A DNA stretch of 64,000 nt from Corylus avellana (GCF_901000735.1 NC_081545.1:1222583-1286582), one strand, 5' to 3'. Numbered from the stretch's first letter, positions 1 to 13,680 are shown. Numbers and translations are program-made. Notes: a model not told the origin generated them from the letters alone.

Positions 1-467
1 CTATTTTCCCCGAGAGCGTCGTCTGCAATCTTGTTTGCAATCCCGTTCGGACGAGCTCGATAAACAAGAATTCCCGAGAGCCTCGTCTGCAGTCTCATCT
101 GAACCCCGTCCGGACGAATTTTACTAAAAAGGTCATATCTTGAGTTTCAGGCCTTTGATTGGAGCAATCTTTACAGCGTTGGAAAGCCAACTCAAGGATC
201 TACAAAGTCATGTTTCACGAGGTTTAGCTAATTACAATGTTTACTAGGTCAAAACGGGCCATAAAGAGAAGACTACGAAGTTGGGCAGAATGGCTCATGT
301 GCAATCTCGTTCGGACGATATTGCAGACAGCCATGTGTTAAAAACATGTTCTGGCTGTGTTTTGTTGTCCCGTCCGGACGGCAGATGTTCCCGTCCGGAA
401 GCCGCATACCTGTAATAGTTTTAAATGAATAGAAACTCTTTCCTAGGTTTAAGGATGATGAGACTAT

Positions 468-475
468 TATAAATA
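468..475 (+). promoter_or_regulatory. TATA box of the copia-like LTR
   Basis: TATAAATA lies within the LTR, about 30 bp before the likely start of the R region. Downstream sequence has no ATG-rich ORF. It is a probable Pol II promoter element for the retrotransposon; its activity cannot be judged from sequence. Confidence 0.5.
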
Positions 476-917
476 CACCTCTATAGGAAGAGAGAGGAAC
501 GAATTTCTGCATCTAGAATTCGCCTTTGTGTGCTAAGAGAGTAGAGTATGTTCTCTCTCTTAGAGTGATCGTTTGTGTTTACTTGTTGATTGTGAAAGTG
601 AAGTCAACCGGAGTTCCGGTGAAGGGAGATCACGTAGAAGGATTGTGCCAGTTGTCTCTGGAAAGGGTTACTGCGGTAGAAGGCAAGTGGGTCGCTTGTC
701 TTATACAAGATCGTGTCAATTGCAAAGGTTTTGTAAGTGTAAACGTCTTGTAATCCTTTATTCTTTTACTGAGTTAATTGATTTTCTGAGTTTAGCTGCC
801 CCGAAGAGGTTTCACAATTAGAGAGTTCTCTAATTGGTTTCCTGTTCGTAACCAAAATATCTGTGTTTTTTATTGTTCATTGCATATCTGTTTTTGGTTA
901 ATTATTATTTTGTTAGG

Positions 918-3900
918 TGTGACGACCCACTTGATAAAAGCATGATTAAAAATTTTTCTTTTAAAAACCAATAACCCACAACAAAGTGGATTGTTACAGT
1001 GGCATGACGATACCGCAGTATGCTACGAACCCATGCATTAACCTGATTGACAATATTATAAGTCTCACAGAGCTATATGCATCGTCCATGATTAATCGGA
1101 GTTCATATCTTTGCAGCGGAATATAAATAACATAGACATAACTTAACACATTGAGCTGACAATACATCTATGTGAATAATGCTTTACATACAAAAGAATG
1201 GCTAAACAAAGTGTTATATGCGACACGAGCCATATACAAAATACCAACATCTAAGCATATACATAAATGCTCTAACAAAGAGGACTAATAACTAGTCTAA
1301 CAAAATCAACCCCCGACGCATCTAGGCCTCAAACATCGTGGCCCAAATACATGGCAACATAATCCTCATCTACCCTCTCTGTACCTGCATCCACAACATC
1401 GTCTGCACCACGGGAATCACCACCACCTATGATGCAGGCGGATTTCATGAGCCCCCCGTCTCCATTAAATAGAGACGCTCAGCAATATAGAATTCACTGG
1501 GCTATCTAAAAGAGTCATCATTTAAAAACATACTTACAATTTAATTAGCTGAACAAAAAAACATATTGAAAGTCATCATGCATCATCTATCCATAATGAT
1601 ATCCATACGCACGGTTCCATCTCCCGTCTCATATGCATACTGATACGCCTAGTATAAAGATCATCAACCAATCATATGCCATGCATGCTCATGCTTATAC
1701 TCATCATCTTGTGCAATTTCCATTGTGAGGCCAACTCTACGGTAGGAGACTTGTCCTCACTACCGGGAGCCATCACCCCGTTTCACTTATACATATGAGG
1801 CCAACCTTGCGGTAGGAGACTTGTCATCACTACCGGGAGCCGTCACCCCGTTTCTCTTTTACATATGAGGCCAGCCTTGCGGTAGGAGACTTGTCATCAC
1901 TACTGGGAGCCGTCACCTCGTTTCTCTTTTACATATGAGGCCAACCTTGCGGTAGGAGACTTGTCATCACTACCGGGAGTCGTCACCCCGTTTCTCGTTA
2001 TGCATGGGCCAGCTCGACGGTAGGAGACATGTCATCGCTACTGAAGTTGAACCCCGTTTCCGTGATGCATGGGCCAGCTCTACGGTAGGAGACTTGTCAT
2101 TGCTACCGGAGTTGAACCCTGTTTTCACGTCAATGCTTATGCCATGTTCATGCTTATGTCAATGAATCCTGGAACTCATGTGCTATCATAACTCATATCA
2201 TAAAATCATAGAATCATGTCATAAACCATGTAAACCAACCAATGCACATAACAACATAATTATCTCATTATCTTGCAAACCCATAAAGCTCATAGAAACA
2301 TTTCATCAAACATTCAACCAACACATCTCATAGAACATCATCAATAGTCATAGTATCTCAAAACATCATACATCAATCGTTCAACCAAAACATCTTTTAT
2401 ACTTTAAAAATAGTACCCTTTTGCCCAGTAAGTAAAATACTTACCTTGATTCGCTTGGGTTCTCTTAGCAACCTTGACTACTTGCGAGTACCTATATATT
2501 TACATGATAAACACATAGTTAAACTCTATTATAGGCTCTAACAAAACAAACTCCACCAAGATACTTGCATCCCACAAGTATCTCTCACTACATCGCTTAC
2601 TCTCCTAGACATTAAGTAAGCACCAAAGACCCTCCAAATAAGCCAACACAACTAAGGCCTTATTCTAATTAATTGCTTTACACTAAGACACCCAAGGTTA
2701 CCATATTCTTACACCATGTATTAACTTGATTACTAAATACACACTTAATGAATTCCATCTTTACATTAGCAATTTATTACTTTATTAATTCATGATATGA
2801 AAGTATATTTGATACTTATATAATTTAAATGCATATTAAGTTAATCCAATTTCAATAACGCTCTTATGTCACTTTTATTGTACATATATATTTAATTGCA
2901 ATACTAAGTGAAACCAAAGTCTAGTTATGCATTTTTACAACATAACCAATTTAAACATATAATACTCTAATGCCTTAAGGTTATATTTGGGCAACCAATA
3001 ATATACAATCATCTCATCTTAAATCATTTTATTACATAACCTTATCATACTCTATGTTTATCAACATGTTTACCATTATACCCATCTACTTATCTATTTA
3101 CTACTCATTACATTAAATACTCATTTACTCCCTTATCATACATAACATAAATATATATCCATTCTCATTGTTGTTTACCCCAATTTATAATACTCATAAA
3201 CGCTTATGATAATTATCATGATTCTAATATGACATTAGAACCTAAACTCATATTCATCAATTTCTATTAAACCCATGAAAGCCTAGGGTTAATTAACACT
3301 TAAAATGTAATTAACCCATTCAAACAACATTCCTAGTGTTAAAATACCAAAAGCCCCAATTAAATTCATACTATACCAATTAGGGTTTATGTTCATACTT
3401 TACCAATAGGTAAAATTAGAGTTTCAACCCATTAATTAAGTAACCCAAAACTTGAATAATGCATAGCAATCCACTACACACAAAAACCCCCCAAGCTAAT
3501 TTTAGGAATTAGGCTTCTAATTAAGATTCCTCAATTTTTGAACCTAATTAGAAATTCCCTAAATTATTATGATTTCAAGCTTGGAATGCAATGGGTAGGA
3601 CAAAACCTTAAAGAGAAACTAGAGATTCAACAATATAACAAAATCCCCAAAAATCCCTTTCAAGAACCCTAACTTTCGGACCCAAATCAAAGCCCAATAA
3701 ATCCACACAATTTCTAGCTTCTAATCCCATGGGTAACAAGAAAATCATAAGAGAAAGCTTAAAGATTTACCCAACGACAATCCATGGTCGGAAATCCTAT
3801 TTTTGTTCATCACTTTCTTCTTCTTCTTCTTCTTCTTTTTCTTCTTTCTCTTTCTTCTTCTTCAGACAGCAGTAGCTCTCTCTCCCATTTGGTCTCATTC

Positions 3901-4574
3901 TCTCTCTCATTCGGTCTGCTTCTCTTCCTCTCTCAATCTCATAATCTCTCTCTCTCGGCCATGAGTGTGTGCGTGAAGAGAAAGGAGAGAAGAAAGGGAA
4001 GGAGAGAAGAGAAAGAAAAGAAATAAGGGAGGGAGAGAGTGCATGTGAGTTTGGGAGAGGGGAGAAAGAAATGGGATAAGGGGATAAGGAATATCCCACA
4101 TAGCCAATGGTAGCTCGACACGTGGCATTAGTTAGATCTCCTTTCTTATTTTAAAGCTCCAACTTTATAAATTGCTATATTACCCCACCTCATATTAATT
4201 CTATCTTTTTTGTTCTCTTTAATTCTCCACACTACTTTTATTTATTTTGACCACAACTTATATATCATTACCATTAATTATTACCAAACTATAACTTATT
4301 ATTATACTTTATTATTCTAATACCATTAACCTATTTTATTTATTAATCGATCGTCACACTAACATTATCATTAGTTAATCTCTTTATCATTAAAACTTAT
4401 ATTACATAAGTATATCATCATTAAATAATAATATTATTATATTATTATCTCACAAATATTATTATTATTATATTTATCATTCTAAATTATTCCATGCATT
4501 ATTTATTCTACTAATTAATTCAGATTACTATGAGGTTACTAGTATTAAGCTTAATTATTTTCTCGGGTCTTACA
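918..4574. mobile_element. Solo LTR (3.66 kb), Ty3/gypsy-type
   Basis: The element begins TGTGACGACCC and ends GGGTCTTACA, so it has the TG...CA ends of an LTR. It is flanked by a perfect 5-bp target-site duplication, TTAGG (913-917 and 4575-4579). No PBS, polypurine tract or pol coding sequence lies inside, so it is a solo LTR left by LTR-LTR recombination. Long LTRs with TGTGACGACC starts are known from plant Ty3/gypsy chromoviruses (Tekay/Del type), and I infer that class. It contains a 70-bp tandem array (1724-2130), long AT-rich stretches, and a CT/GA-rich tract near 3810-4070. It sits inside the older copia-like LTR. Confidence 0.88.
1724..2130. repeat. 70-bp tandem repeat inside the solo LTR
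   Basis: The unit containing GCGGTAGGAGACTTGTCATC recurs at 1801, 1871 and 1941 (period 70), with a related copy before it. Two shorter, diverged copies with GGGCCAGCTC in place of GAGGCCAACC follow to about 2130. Each unit ends CACCCCGTTTC or similar. Such internal arrays are common in long plant LTRs. Confidence 0.85.
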
Positions 4575-5138
4575 TTAGGTCAGATCTATTTTTGCATAAT
4601 ATTGTGTGAAATACCTATACATTCAGAATAGGTGTTGTTTGGAGTCGTATATAGAATTTTCAGAAATATTTTCAATACAATACAAATATAGACAATTGTA
4701 TATCTACTACAAATATCTACATCGAAAATAAGTTCCAACACAACACAAAACAAATATACAATCAAAATATCTATGTTCCATCTGCTAGAAATATAGAATC
4801 AAACACAAATATACAACACAAATAAGTTCCAACTAGTCTTAACAAACATATAGTTTGATCTAACTATATACATCAACAAATAGTAACAAACTGCGATGGA
4901 AAACTACTTGCTCAGTCCAAGTCAACATAGTCACCCCCCAATGCCTTATCTGCATTACCTGCAAATGAGTTGTGAACCAATGATAATCAATAAAAAAAAT
5001 CCAAAACACAAATATACAGTGATGATGCAAATATACGTTAGTTCTAAAATGAATCATGGGAACAATGCGTTGCTAACTAAGACTTTTATGGAGACATAAT
5101 TCTAACCGTTAAAGTGATCGATACGGGCTATAGTTGTG

Positions 5139-8100
5139 TTAACAAAAGAATAACAAAAACAACACAAATATAGCATTATCTCTGTCGAGCGTGGATCTAG
5201 AGGTCGACGAGAGCATGGCCTCATGCTGGCAAAAACGGGCCTCAATCATCGTATCTTTTTCTGCCATCTGAGCTTTTTGTTCTTCAATTTGTTTGGCCAT
5301 CTCATCCATCACTGCTCTTTGTTGTGCCCTCTCATTTTCAAGTTCTCTAATCCTATCCGTCATCTATGAGAATGAGCAGTTCCCAAAGTTCTGTGACCGT
5401 GCCTGGGACGGTGTATAGTACCCCACACAGGTAGAACATTCGAACCCATCTGTCGAACCTTGACAGCGTACTCAGGCTTATTTCTGTGCGCCTGAGCATA
5501 CGCGTCATTTGGTGCCCACCGTATCGTCCCTTCAGTCACGCTCGATGTCAATGCAGGGTCAATGGGTATCAATTCCTTCATCCTCTCCTGTATGTTAAAT
5601 AAAAAGTTAGTGTCTCATATAAAGAAAGTTAATCATAAATAATTGATAACAAGATATATCGGTGAGTACTTACACATCTCTCCCTGACCACATCATTTGG
5701 ATAATCACCATCCTTCTTCTTGTGTGTCGAGATGTAAGATTGCACTCGAGTAGGAGAAGTGCCAAAGATAAGGTCTGCACATAAAAAATTAAAAAAAAAA
5801 TTAAAAAAAAAAGGAACAAAAAAAGAAACATAAACATACGATTATATATATATGTGTGTGTGGTAAATGAGACACATACCTCTTCATGTGTCACCCTAGC
5901 AAAGCTCCTCGACCCGATGCAGTGAGGTGTGTTGTTTAATGCTCGCAATCTCTTCATATATGTAGCATACTCCTACACAAATATCATTCTTAATATGTCA
6001 GCCCTAACTCAGTTATAATTATGAAACTACACAATTATAGTTAATGAAACTACATTCGTGACCTACCTGATTCTTCGGGTCGCACCATTTATTTAACAAC
6101 ACATCCAAGTCATAGGGGTCGTATTTTTGAACGAAATCTTGACCTATTCTCGCCTTCACGTTGTTAGGAGCATCGCCCAGCTGAATTTTAATCGCATCTT
6201 TCACTGAGTGTCTCCAACTTTTCAGCTTCACGCCCATATCTCGGAACGTGTCCTTTTTTATCACAGCAAGATTGTACTCAAATGGGATGTAAAAGTCTGC
6301 CTGCATAAGTTAAAAAAAGTAAGGCGTTGATGTGGTATTTTTGTGACCAAAAATATCAATTATAAAAATAACCACTCGCAATAGGACGAATCTTTGTAGG
6401 ATACGGCTATAGAGAGGGTGTCGAACCTCAAGGACTGCAGGGGTTTTATTATCAAAATTCAAAAGATCAAAATTAACTTAATTAAAAAGGAGAATTGATT
6501 TGATTTTCTTTAAAAACTAAAGTGCATGAAAATAAAAGAGATTTAAAATAAGAGAGAGAGTGTAGGGTATTGACTTCACCTCTATCCGCACAACAATGGT
6601 TAATCATAATTAATCCAGAAATTCATTCTATGCATGTTATAAATAAACAAGAAACTACCTTATTAAAGAATAAGCATAATCTATCTTCGGTTGGCACGGA
6701 TCGTCCACCTAACCACTAAGATGCGGTACGACCCGTCTTTCCTAGGTATAAATTATCAAATTCTTTAATAGGATACATACAATCAATGGATAAGTGTAAC
6801 CCATCTTCGGTTGGCACGGACTGTCTACCTAAATTACACTAAACTAGGGTGTAGTACAATCCGTCTTCCCTAGGCATGGCCTATCAAATCCTATTGATCA
6901 TATGTCAATTAAACCCATTGTATAACCATCATCCTCATAATCACAGAAAACAAGAATGATTTGAGATCAATAAAAGTAAAATACTTTCTAAGACAAGAGA
7001 AGAATTTCACAAATATTGATTTTGGAATTTAAGAACAATTGCATTTAATATGAAGAACATAAATCAATTGTAGCAATCCTCATAGTTATACAATCAACAT
7101 GCATAAATTGAAAATCTAGAAATTAAATACAATCAAACCATTGTGCTTGAATAGGGTTACATCAACACCCCACGAAGGGGTTTAGCCGCTCATGATCTCC
7201 TAAGCTCCACAGACTATTTTACTGAATTTTTGCTCTAGAAGCGGTGTGTCTTTTCTCAATGCTTAGAGGCCTATTTATAGGGCTTAGGAGAGTCCTAGAA
7301 GCCCTAGTAATCCTATAAATTTCGGAGATTTAAGTCCAAGTCCAATTAGGATAAAGAAAACCTAAGTCCAAATCGGAATAGGATTCACCCAAATTGCGTT
7401 CCTATCTTGCGGGGCGATTTTGGCAATGCGGCGCTCCGAATTAGGAAAATGCTATTTCACAATGATTTGTAGAAATTTGAGTTAGCTTTCCAGTGCCGCT
7501 TGAATCACCTCAATCAGATATTTGAGCTGAAAGTTATGGCCAAAATACCGAGACGTATGCAGAATCCCAAATTGAATCCAATCCGATTTTGACTCCAATT
7601 TGAGAAATTCCGAATTAATCCTTTTCTTTATTTGATTTAAACTTAACCATGATTGGTTAAGTTTAACCATATCTTCTAGGTCTTCTCAAAGTGTGCTTTT
7701 AAGCCCAAAATCAATGGAATTAATTGCATATTGATTTATATCCTGAAAACACAAAAACAAAACAAAATCAAACAATTAACAACGCTAAGGAATTAACATA
7801 TGTAAATTAAGGGGCTTGAATGTGTAACATTCGGCGCTTATCAGGCGTATAACTCATGCATTAAGGACATTTGACATAATAAAATATACATGCTAAAATA
7901 TAACATATAGTTTAACCATACCATCAAGGCGTCCCATATTTCCTCCTTCATACGGGGTGGTACCTCCGTCCAGTCGTCCCGTAATCTAACATAATTCCCT
8001 CTCCTTATAATATTGTCGGCCGTCCTTCGAAATTTCAACCCGCTAAATCCTATTGGCTGCCATGCTCTATTGTACTCGCACACGACCCTTTGCTCGCTGG

Positions 8101-8694
8101 GGACATCCCAAGTCTTGTTCGATGCTTTAATGGTCACCACTTGAATATGGGTGCGCCCATCTCGACCGATGCCTAACACATTAATAATTACCGATGTTAA
8201 TTATTTGGAATTCAATACTAATTACATAACTTATATACGTATTCAATATTGGTATTTGAAGCATATATACTTACTTATTGTTCGGACCTAGTCACTGCGC
8301 AATACTTGTGGAGCAGGGTCATCGGGCTACGAGTCATGCTTGGCACCTGTCCCATCATCCAGGTCATTTGGTGCCTCTGTCTCACTGGCCTTTGGTTGTT
8401 GTGGCTCACTGTAGTTCAAACTTGTGTTCATGTCGGGGGGGAATACCCGCTGTACATGGCCATGTGAACATATCCTTAATTCGCTCATCGTAGGCAGCGG
8501 ACAAGGCGTATGATACTCTCTCCATCCGTGTCGTATGGAGACAGCTGAGATTGATACCCCAGCTGGGTTTGCCCTTCCACATGCTCTGGAAGTACTGGTC
8601 TATACCCCTGGTCGGACGATGTCGACCCATGCGCTGTAGACATCAACTCTGCAAGTGAGGACCTCCGTCGTCTAGTCTTTCCCCTGGTACTCAT
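5139..8694 (-). CDS. TNPA-like (Transposase_24 family) CACTA gene, multi-exon
   Basis: This is the second gene of the CACTA element. Exons can be followed by protein similarity to the plant En/Spm Transposase_24 family. The N-terminal exon starts [17 protein letters not shown] (8694 downward). An exon at 8165-7920 contains [20 protein letters not shown] and the WxxVP motif. The exon at 6303-6070 has [16 protein letters not shown] and [16 protein letters not shown]. The next, near 5957-5890, has [12 protein letters not shown]. Exons at about 5780-5690 and 5590-5365 follow, and a coiled-coil tail lies at 5363-5210 ([10 protein letters not shown]). Plausible donors (GTATGG at 7919, GTATGT at about 5883) and acceptors (TATGCAG at 6304, TGTGCAG near 5781) bound them. 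The frame is uncertain between 8480 and 8165. A solo LTR sits wholly inside the intron between 7919 and 6304, so it need not destroy the gene. TNPA-type proteins bind subterminal repeats. Confidence 0.6.
6328..7842. mobile_element. Solo LTR (1.5 kb) in an intron of the TNPA-like gene
   Basis: The element starts TGATGTGG and ends GCTTATCA, with TGAT/ATCA terminal inverted repeats. It is flanked by AGGCGT on both sides (6322-6327 and 7843-7848). A pair of diverged internal repeats carries CTTCGGTTGGCACGGA (about 6677 and 6803) and CCGTCTT-CCTAGG (about 6735 and 6860). No gag, pol or PBS is present, so it is a solo LTR. The class is not certain; gypsy is likelier from length. It is younger than the CACTA element it interrupts. 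Confidence 0.85.
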
Positions 8695-8864
8695 ATCAAC
8701 CTATGAAACACGTCATGTACCAAATTAATTATGTATACAATCAATAAAATATGCACCAAAATTACTAATAAATGTAGAAAGAAATAACAGAAAACCAGTC
8801 AATTAATGTGAACTACATATATAATTTAATTTTTTTGCACCATATATGATTATATTGAATCTAA

Positions 8865-11800
8865 TTATAGTCGGACGTATTCAATGTCATCCTGCGGATC
8901 TACTTCATTATTGCTGGTCAATAGGAGCGGCTCACATTCGTGGTAGTTGGCACATTCATCATCAGGACCTTCACCCTGACCAATGTCGTATATGTTTCTA
9001 GGTTTAGCCCTTACAACACAAGCCCAATTATTGTCCCTTTCATCTTTGATGTAAAAGACTTGGTCAACTTGTGATGTTAGCACATACAGCTCATCAGTAA
9101 TTTGTTGTCCCCGGTGGACAAGGTTTTTGAAGCTGACAAGCATTATGCCATACTCATCTACCTTGTACCCCCTGTCCCTCGTGTTGTCTGTCCAATCACA
9201 CTTGAACAGAATGTACTTGGTCCTGTCAAAATACTCCACCTCAATTACTTCCGTTAACTTCCCGTAGTACGTTTCGCCATCAACAGTCGGCACGCACACA
9301 CCGCTGTTCTGCGTCCTCTTTTCAGCATCGAATGCAAGAGAGCGAAACAACTTCTTGTTAACCACATATCTGTTATATTTGATAGTTGTCTCATTCGGCC
9401 CTCCACAATGCATTACCAGTTTGTCACCTATTTCTTTCTTGTGCCAATCGTCCAATCGATCGACCTGTGAGTATATTACATACAATTGACCATAAAGAAG
9501 TTAGTTTTGTTAGTTGTTATGAACCAGAACTAAATATAATCGGTCTGTAATAGTTAAACATCACGTTAGTCTTACGTAGTCACAGTACTAATCGCAGAAT
9601 AGCTCATGATGTTGGGTTTCCAACTGATCCTCTGTCGTTCGCCCCCTATCGCATGATTGCCTAAGTGTATCCATGTGCATCCTACAATTCAAAATTAGTT
9701 ATATTATAATTCACAAATAAGGGTGCAAAGTGATATTGAACTTGCATAGACTACTAACACGACTTACGTCCATAGTTGAAGAAACTCGTCCGAGTTAAAC
9801 ATAAAGTATCAGTGAATCTGTGTCAATGTGATACAGTCGAAGATGACTCGTGTTCTCGCCCCCTTTGAACCATCCGAGTTTCTTTGAATTCTATTGTGAA
9901 ATGTTGGTGCGTTATCTAAATACCTCGAGCAGGACGCCACCAACTTAGTTGCTATGTAGCCCTCCGTAATGCAGTCCTCAAGAGCTGCTTTATTGTACAC
10001 ATTAGAATTGAACCCCCCAAGGCTCCTACATATGAACATAATTCATTCATTACAGTTAGTGACAGTTTTATAATGGACGAAAAGTAAATTGATGAATAAG
10101 CGTAAACTTCTTTTACCTCTCTGTCGGATACATCCACGTATACTGTATCGGTCCATTGAGTCGGCTTCACGGACAAGATGCACGACCAAGTGAACCATGA
10201 TGGTAAAAAACTGGGGGAGAAAACCTGTTCCATCTTTCACAAAGTGATACAAACGTCACCCTCTAGTCGGTCCATATCCTCTTGTGTCAATGATGTTGAA
10301 CATATGCTCCTGAAGATTATAGACATCCCAACGAGTGGTCTAACCTTGTTACTTGGCAGTGATCCACACAATGCAATAAGGAGAAGTTGCATAATCACGT
10401 GACTGTCACGACTCTTCAAACCCAATATCGTACAATCCTTAAGTCGTACACATCGGAAAATGTTCAAGCTATATCCGTCTGGCACCCTTACATTTCGAAG
10501 TACTTTCAAAAAATGTGTTTTCTCGTCCTTAGACATCATGTGGCAAGCTAAGGCAAATAGGTTTGACCATCCTCGCCCATGTACGGATGAAGTGTATGTC
10601 TCGAACCCATTTTTTTCAAGTCTATACGGGCTTGGAGGTTGTCCTTCATTTTTTCTGGAATGTCCAATATTATGCCAAGTATGATGTCCATCACATTTTT
10701 CTCAATGTGTATGACATCATGGTTGTGATGCAATAAATTATCTTTCTAGTACGACAACCTAAAGAAAACACTTTTCTTCTTCCACAATATATTAGCAGTC
10801 TCTCCTCCTCGTTCTATAGGCCCACTCTTCTTCCGCTTCTTCTATTTTTTCTTAGTATCCGTCTTTGCCTTACCAACATTCTCATCCCCAAACTCCATCT
10901 CTTCTAATTGTCTTAGAATTTCATCTCCATTTGGCACATCGGGGGTACATTCTAATTCTTGCTTGCCATCAAATGTTCTTTTGTTCCTCCTTCACGGATG
11001 ATCCATGGGCAAGTATCACTTGTGCCCCATATAACAAGATTTCTTGTCGTGTTTTAACCTTTTGGACCTTGTCGAGTGCATACAGCAAGGACATGTCTTC
11101 TCACCCCTGTTAGGCCACCCAGACAAATCTGCGTATATCGGAAAGTCATTAATTGTCCACATCAACTACGCTTATAACACAAAGTTATTTACTTGGAGAC
11201 GTCAAATGTGCGTACTCCTACATTCCATAGTTCCTGTAACTCCTCAATTAAGGGTTGAAGGTAGACATCTATATCCATTCTAGGTGACTTTGGGCTTGGG
11301 ATTATCTGGGATAGTATAAAAGACATTTGTTTCATGCACATTTAAGGAGGCAAGTTCTGTGGTACAAGCATTACAGGCCAAGTGCTATGGGATGTGCTCA
11401 TGTTTCCAAATGGATTAAATCCATTAGAGGTTAGTCCAAGCCTTACGTTCTTGCTGTCTACTGAAAATTCTGCATGTAAATTGTTGAATGCCCTCCATGC
11501 TTCACAGTCGGCCGGATGCCTCAATACACCATCCTTAGTTCGGTCTTCTACATGCTACTTCATATAGGGAGCAGTATGCTTTAACATAAATAGCCTCTGT
11601 AGTCGTGGTATGAGTGGAAACCACCACAACACCTTGACCGAGTGTTTCTTACTCGACGATATGGGTTGACCATCCTCATCTAAATGAATTTCATCCTTCC
11701 ACTTCGATACTCTACAAACAATACATGAATCTAAATCCTTATTGCTCTTCTAGAATAATATACAATCATTACGACACGTCGGGATCTTCTTATACCCGAG

Positions 11801-12452
11801 TCCCATGTCCTTGAAAAACTTTTTCGCCTTATATGTATTAACTGGCAAAACTTCTTCACTCGCAGACAACAACTGATTGATGAACTCAAGGAAAGGCGAG
11901 AATATCGCGTTATTAAGTCCGCCAACGCATTTTACGTTGTACAGATGTACAGTAGCACTAAGCTTGCTTATGTTTAGTCTCATCATAAGGTGGCTTCTCT
12001 GCCTTTTTAAGCAACTTGTAGTACTTAAACATGTCACCTTCAGCGGCTTCTTCATTTACAGTTTCTTCATTCCCTTGCACCACCACTTGAGGCTCACAAT
12101 TGTCTTCTCTGACACCGAGCATGTCGAATAGATCACGCAACATTGCGTGCATGTTTTCATCTTGTTCTGTGCTTATACCCTCATCTGTGATCGTGGTACT
12201 CGAATTAGAGACTACAACCGGAGACCGTATAGGCTTCTCATCGTGATAATATTAGTTTCTGTATGCAGTCATTATTCCTTTACTCCCTCTCAAGTGGTCA
12301 AATACAAAACCCGGCGGGTGGCGCTGCTTATTTCGACACGCCTTACAGGGGCAGTGAATTTTTCCATCAGAGATTGTACAGTTCATAACTAAGAAGTCCA
12401 TGAATAATCTACACCCGTCTCTGTATTCCCTCGTACCTCTAGACTTTGTCAT
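8865..12452 (-). pseudogene. TNP2-type CACTA transposase, degraded
   Basis: The minus strand shows, in order, the N-terminal transposase-associated domain (12452-12255: a short MTKSRGTREY start, then CPCKACRN), and a linker (12152-11958). TNP2 core blocks follow (12000-11750 with LSATVHLYNVKC and CRNDCILF; 11540-11342 with RHPADCEAW, LGLTSNGFNPFGNMS and WPVMLVPQNLPP; 10733-10548 with HDVIHIEKNVMD). Then come DUF4218 (10539-9810; FPDGY-type motif VPDGYSLNIFRCV) and DUF4216 (9485-8865; LFKCDWTDNTRDRG, DEYGIMLVSF). These blocks lie in several frames with stops between them, for example around 11730, 11340 and 10740, so the catalytic core is broken. The DUF4216 block is a long open stretch of 206 codons. 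It would have cut and joined CACTA ends. Confidence 0.85.
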
Positions 12453-12659
12453 CCAACTCTTGTCTATAGCTTTAGTTATTGGAACCCTAATTGAATAAAA
12501 TAAATCTAAGTTAGTTAGTTAGTTGTTATTTTCTTAGTGTATTTCTTTAATTACATTGTTTCAATTTTTTGTTTATTTTTAACAAATAAACACATACATT
12601 TAGTTTTAATTATAACATTTACATAATCTAACTTTGTAAAACCTAAACAAAATTAAGGT

Positions 12660-13110
12660 CCGAATTTAAATGCATTTGTTATATATAGGGACCCTAGATA
12701 AAATAGATCTAGCTAGCTAGCTAGGTTATTTATTGTTGTTGTTGTTGTTGTTTTTTTTTTTTTTTTAACATTTACATAATCTAAATTTGTAAGACTGAAA
12801 TGCATTTTTTATATATGGGGACCCTAGATAAAATAGATCTAGCTAGCTAGGATATTTGTTGTTGTTTTATTTATTTTTTTCGTTTATTATAACATTTATG
12901 CATTTGTTAATTGTTATATATGGCCATATGGGGACCTTAGATAAAATAAAGCCAACTAGTTATGTTATTTGTTGTTGTTTTATTTTATTTTATTTTATGT
13001 TTTCGTTTATTATAATATTTATGCATTTGTTATATATGGAGACCCCAGATAAAATAAATCTAGCTATCTATGTTATTTGTTTTTTTTTTTTTTTTTTTTT
13101 AACATTTACA
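12660..13110. repeat. Tandem repeat upstream of the TNP2 gene
   Basis: Four diverged units of about 105-128 bp each carry GGGACCCTAGATAAAATAGA (or a close variant) followed by CTAGCTAGC and TTATTTGTTGTTG. They start near 12690, 12818, 12930 and 13038. Long T runs separate them. They fall in the 5' non-coding part of the CACTA transposase gene and probably arose by local tandem duplication. Confidence 0.7.
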
Positions 13111-13399
13111 TATCTATTCTAAATTTTCAAAACCTAAACAAAATTAAAGTCCAAAATGGATATGCATTTTTTTTTTTTTGGTTTTGATAATGTACATTTG
13201 CAAAACCTACATAAAAAAACCTAATTTCAAACAATTTATGTACGTAATTTTGCATGCATGCATGTTCATATATAACAATCTCACCATACAAATTAATTAA
13301 ACAAATTCATAAGTTAATACAAAACATATATCTCAAACAAATAAATTAATTAGTTAACATGTAAAATTAATTTGCTAATAACTACATCAATTAATGTAT

Positions 13400-13680
13400 A
13401 ATAATATACACTGTGGGAGAGCTCGTGACAGCGAGAGGGAGGAGCGGCGGTGACGGCCGGTGAGAGAGAGAACGGCGGGTACTGAGTGAGCTAGCTAGTG
13501 AGAGAGAATGCGTGTGACTCGATCGACAAAGACGTAGAAATGATCGAGTTGCCGGCCAGTGGTGAAAAAAAAAAAAGGGTCTGAGGGAGGGTTGTGGCGC
13601 GCGGGGGAGAAAGAAAGAGAGGAGGGAAAAAGAAAGAAAAAAGAAAAAGAAAAAGGGGGGCAGCTTCGCGCCTTCCCGAT
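13400..13680 (-). other. GC- and GA-rich 5' region of the CACTA transposase unit
   Basis: This is a locally G-rich island in otherwise AT-rich DNA, with GAGCGGCGG and GACGGCCGG motifs and long AGAAAGAA tracts. Position and composition fit the 5' transcribed, non-coding end that many CACTA elements carry next to the subterminal repeats. No coding sequence is recognisable. Confidence 0.4.

Larger units (their letters stand above)
1..4614 (+). mobile_element. Copia-like LTR, 5' end outside window, interrupted by a solo LTR
   Basis: Positions 1-917 continue at 4575 once the nested solo LTR is removed. The joined sequence reads like an LTR. A U3-like part has repeated CGTCCGGACG-type motifs (near 50, 110, 310, 370-390). 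It is followed by a TATA box (468-475), a leader with purine-rich and CTCT runs (about 480-570), and a T-rich U5-like tail that seems to end in ...ACATTCA near 4614. No primer-binding site follows at 4615; instead CACTA-type non-coding sequence continues, so this is probably a solo LTR or the 3' LTR of an element lying to the left. The short ORFs inside it look non-coding. The right end is approximate because the matching target-site duplication would lie off the window. Confidence 0.55.

Noticed and set aside
1724..2130. CRISPR array
   Set aside because: The units are contiguous 70-bp tandem repeats with no unique spacers, in a plant LTR.
3784..4128. Overlapping Ser/Leu-rich and Lys/Glu-rich ORFs
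   Set aside because: They come from a CT/GA-rich tract inside the solo LTR; composition explains the open frames and no domain is visible.
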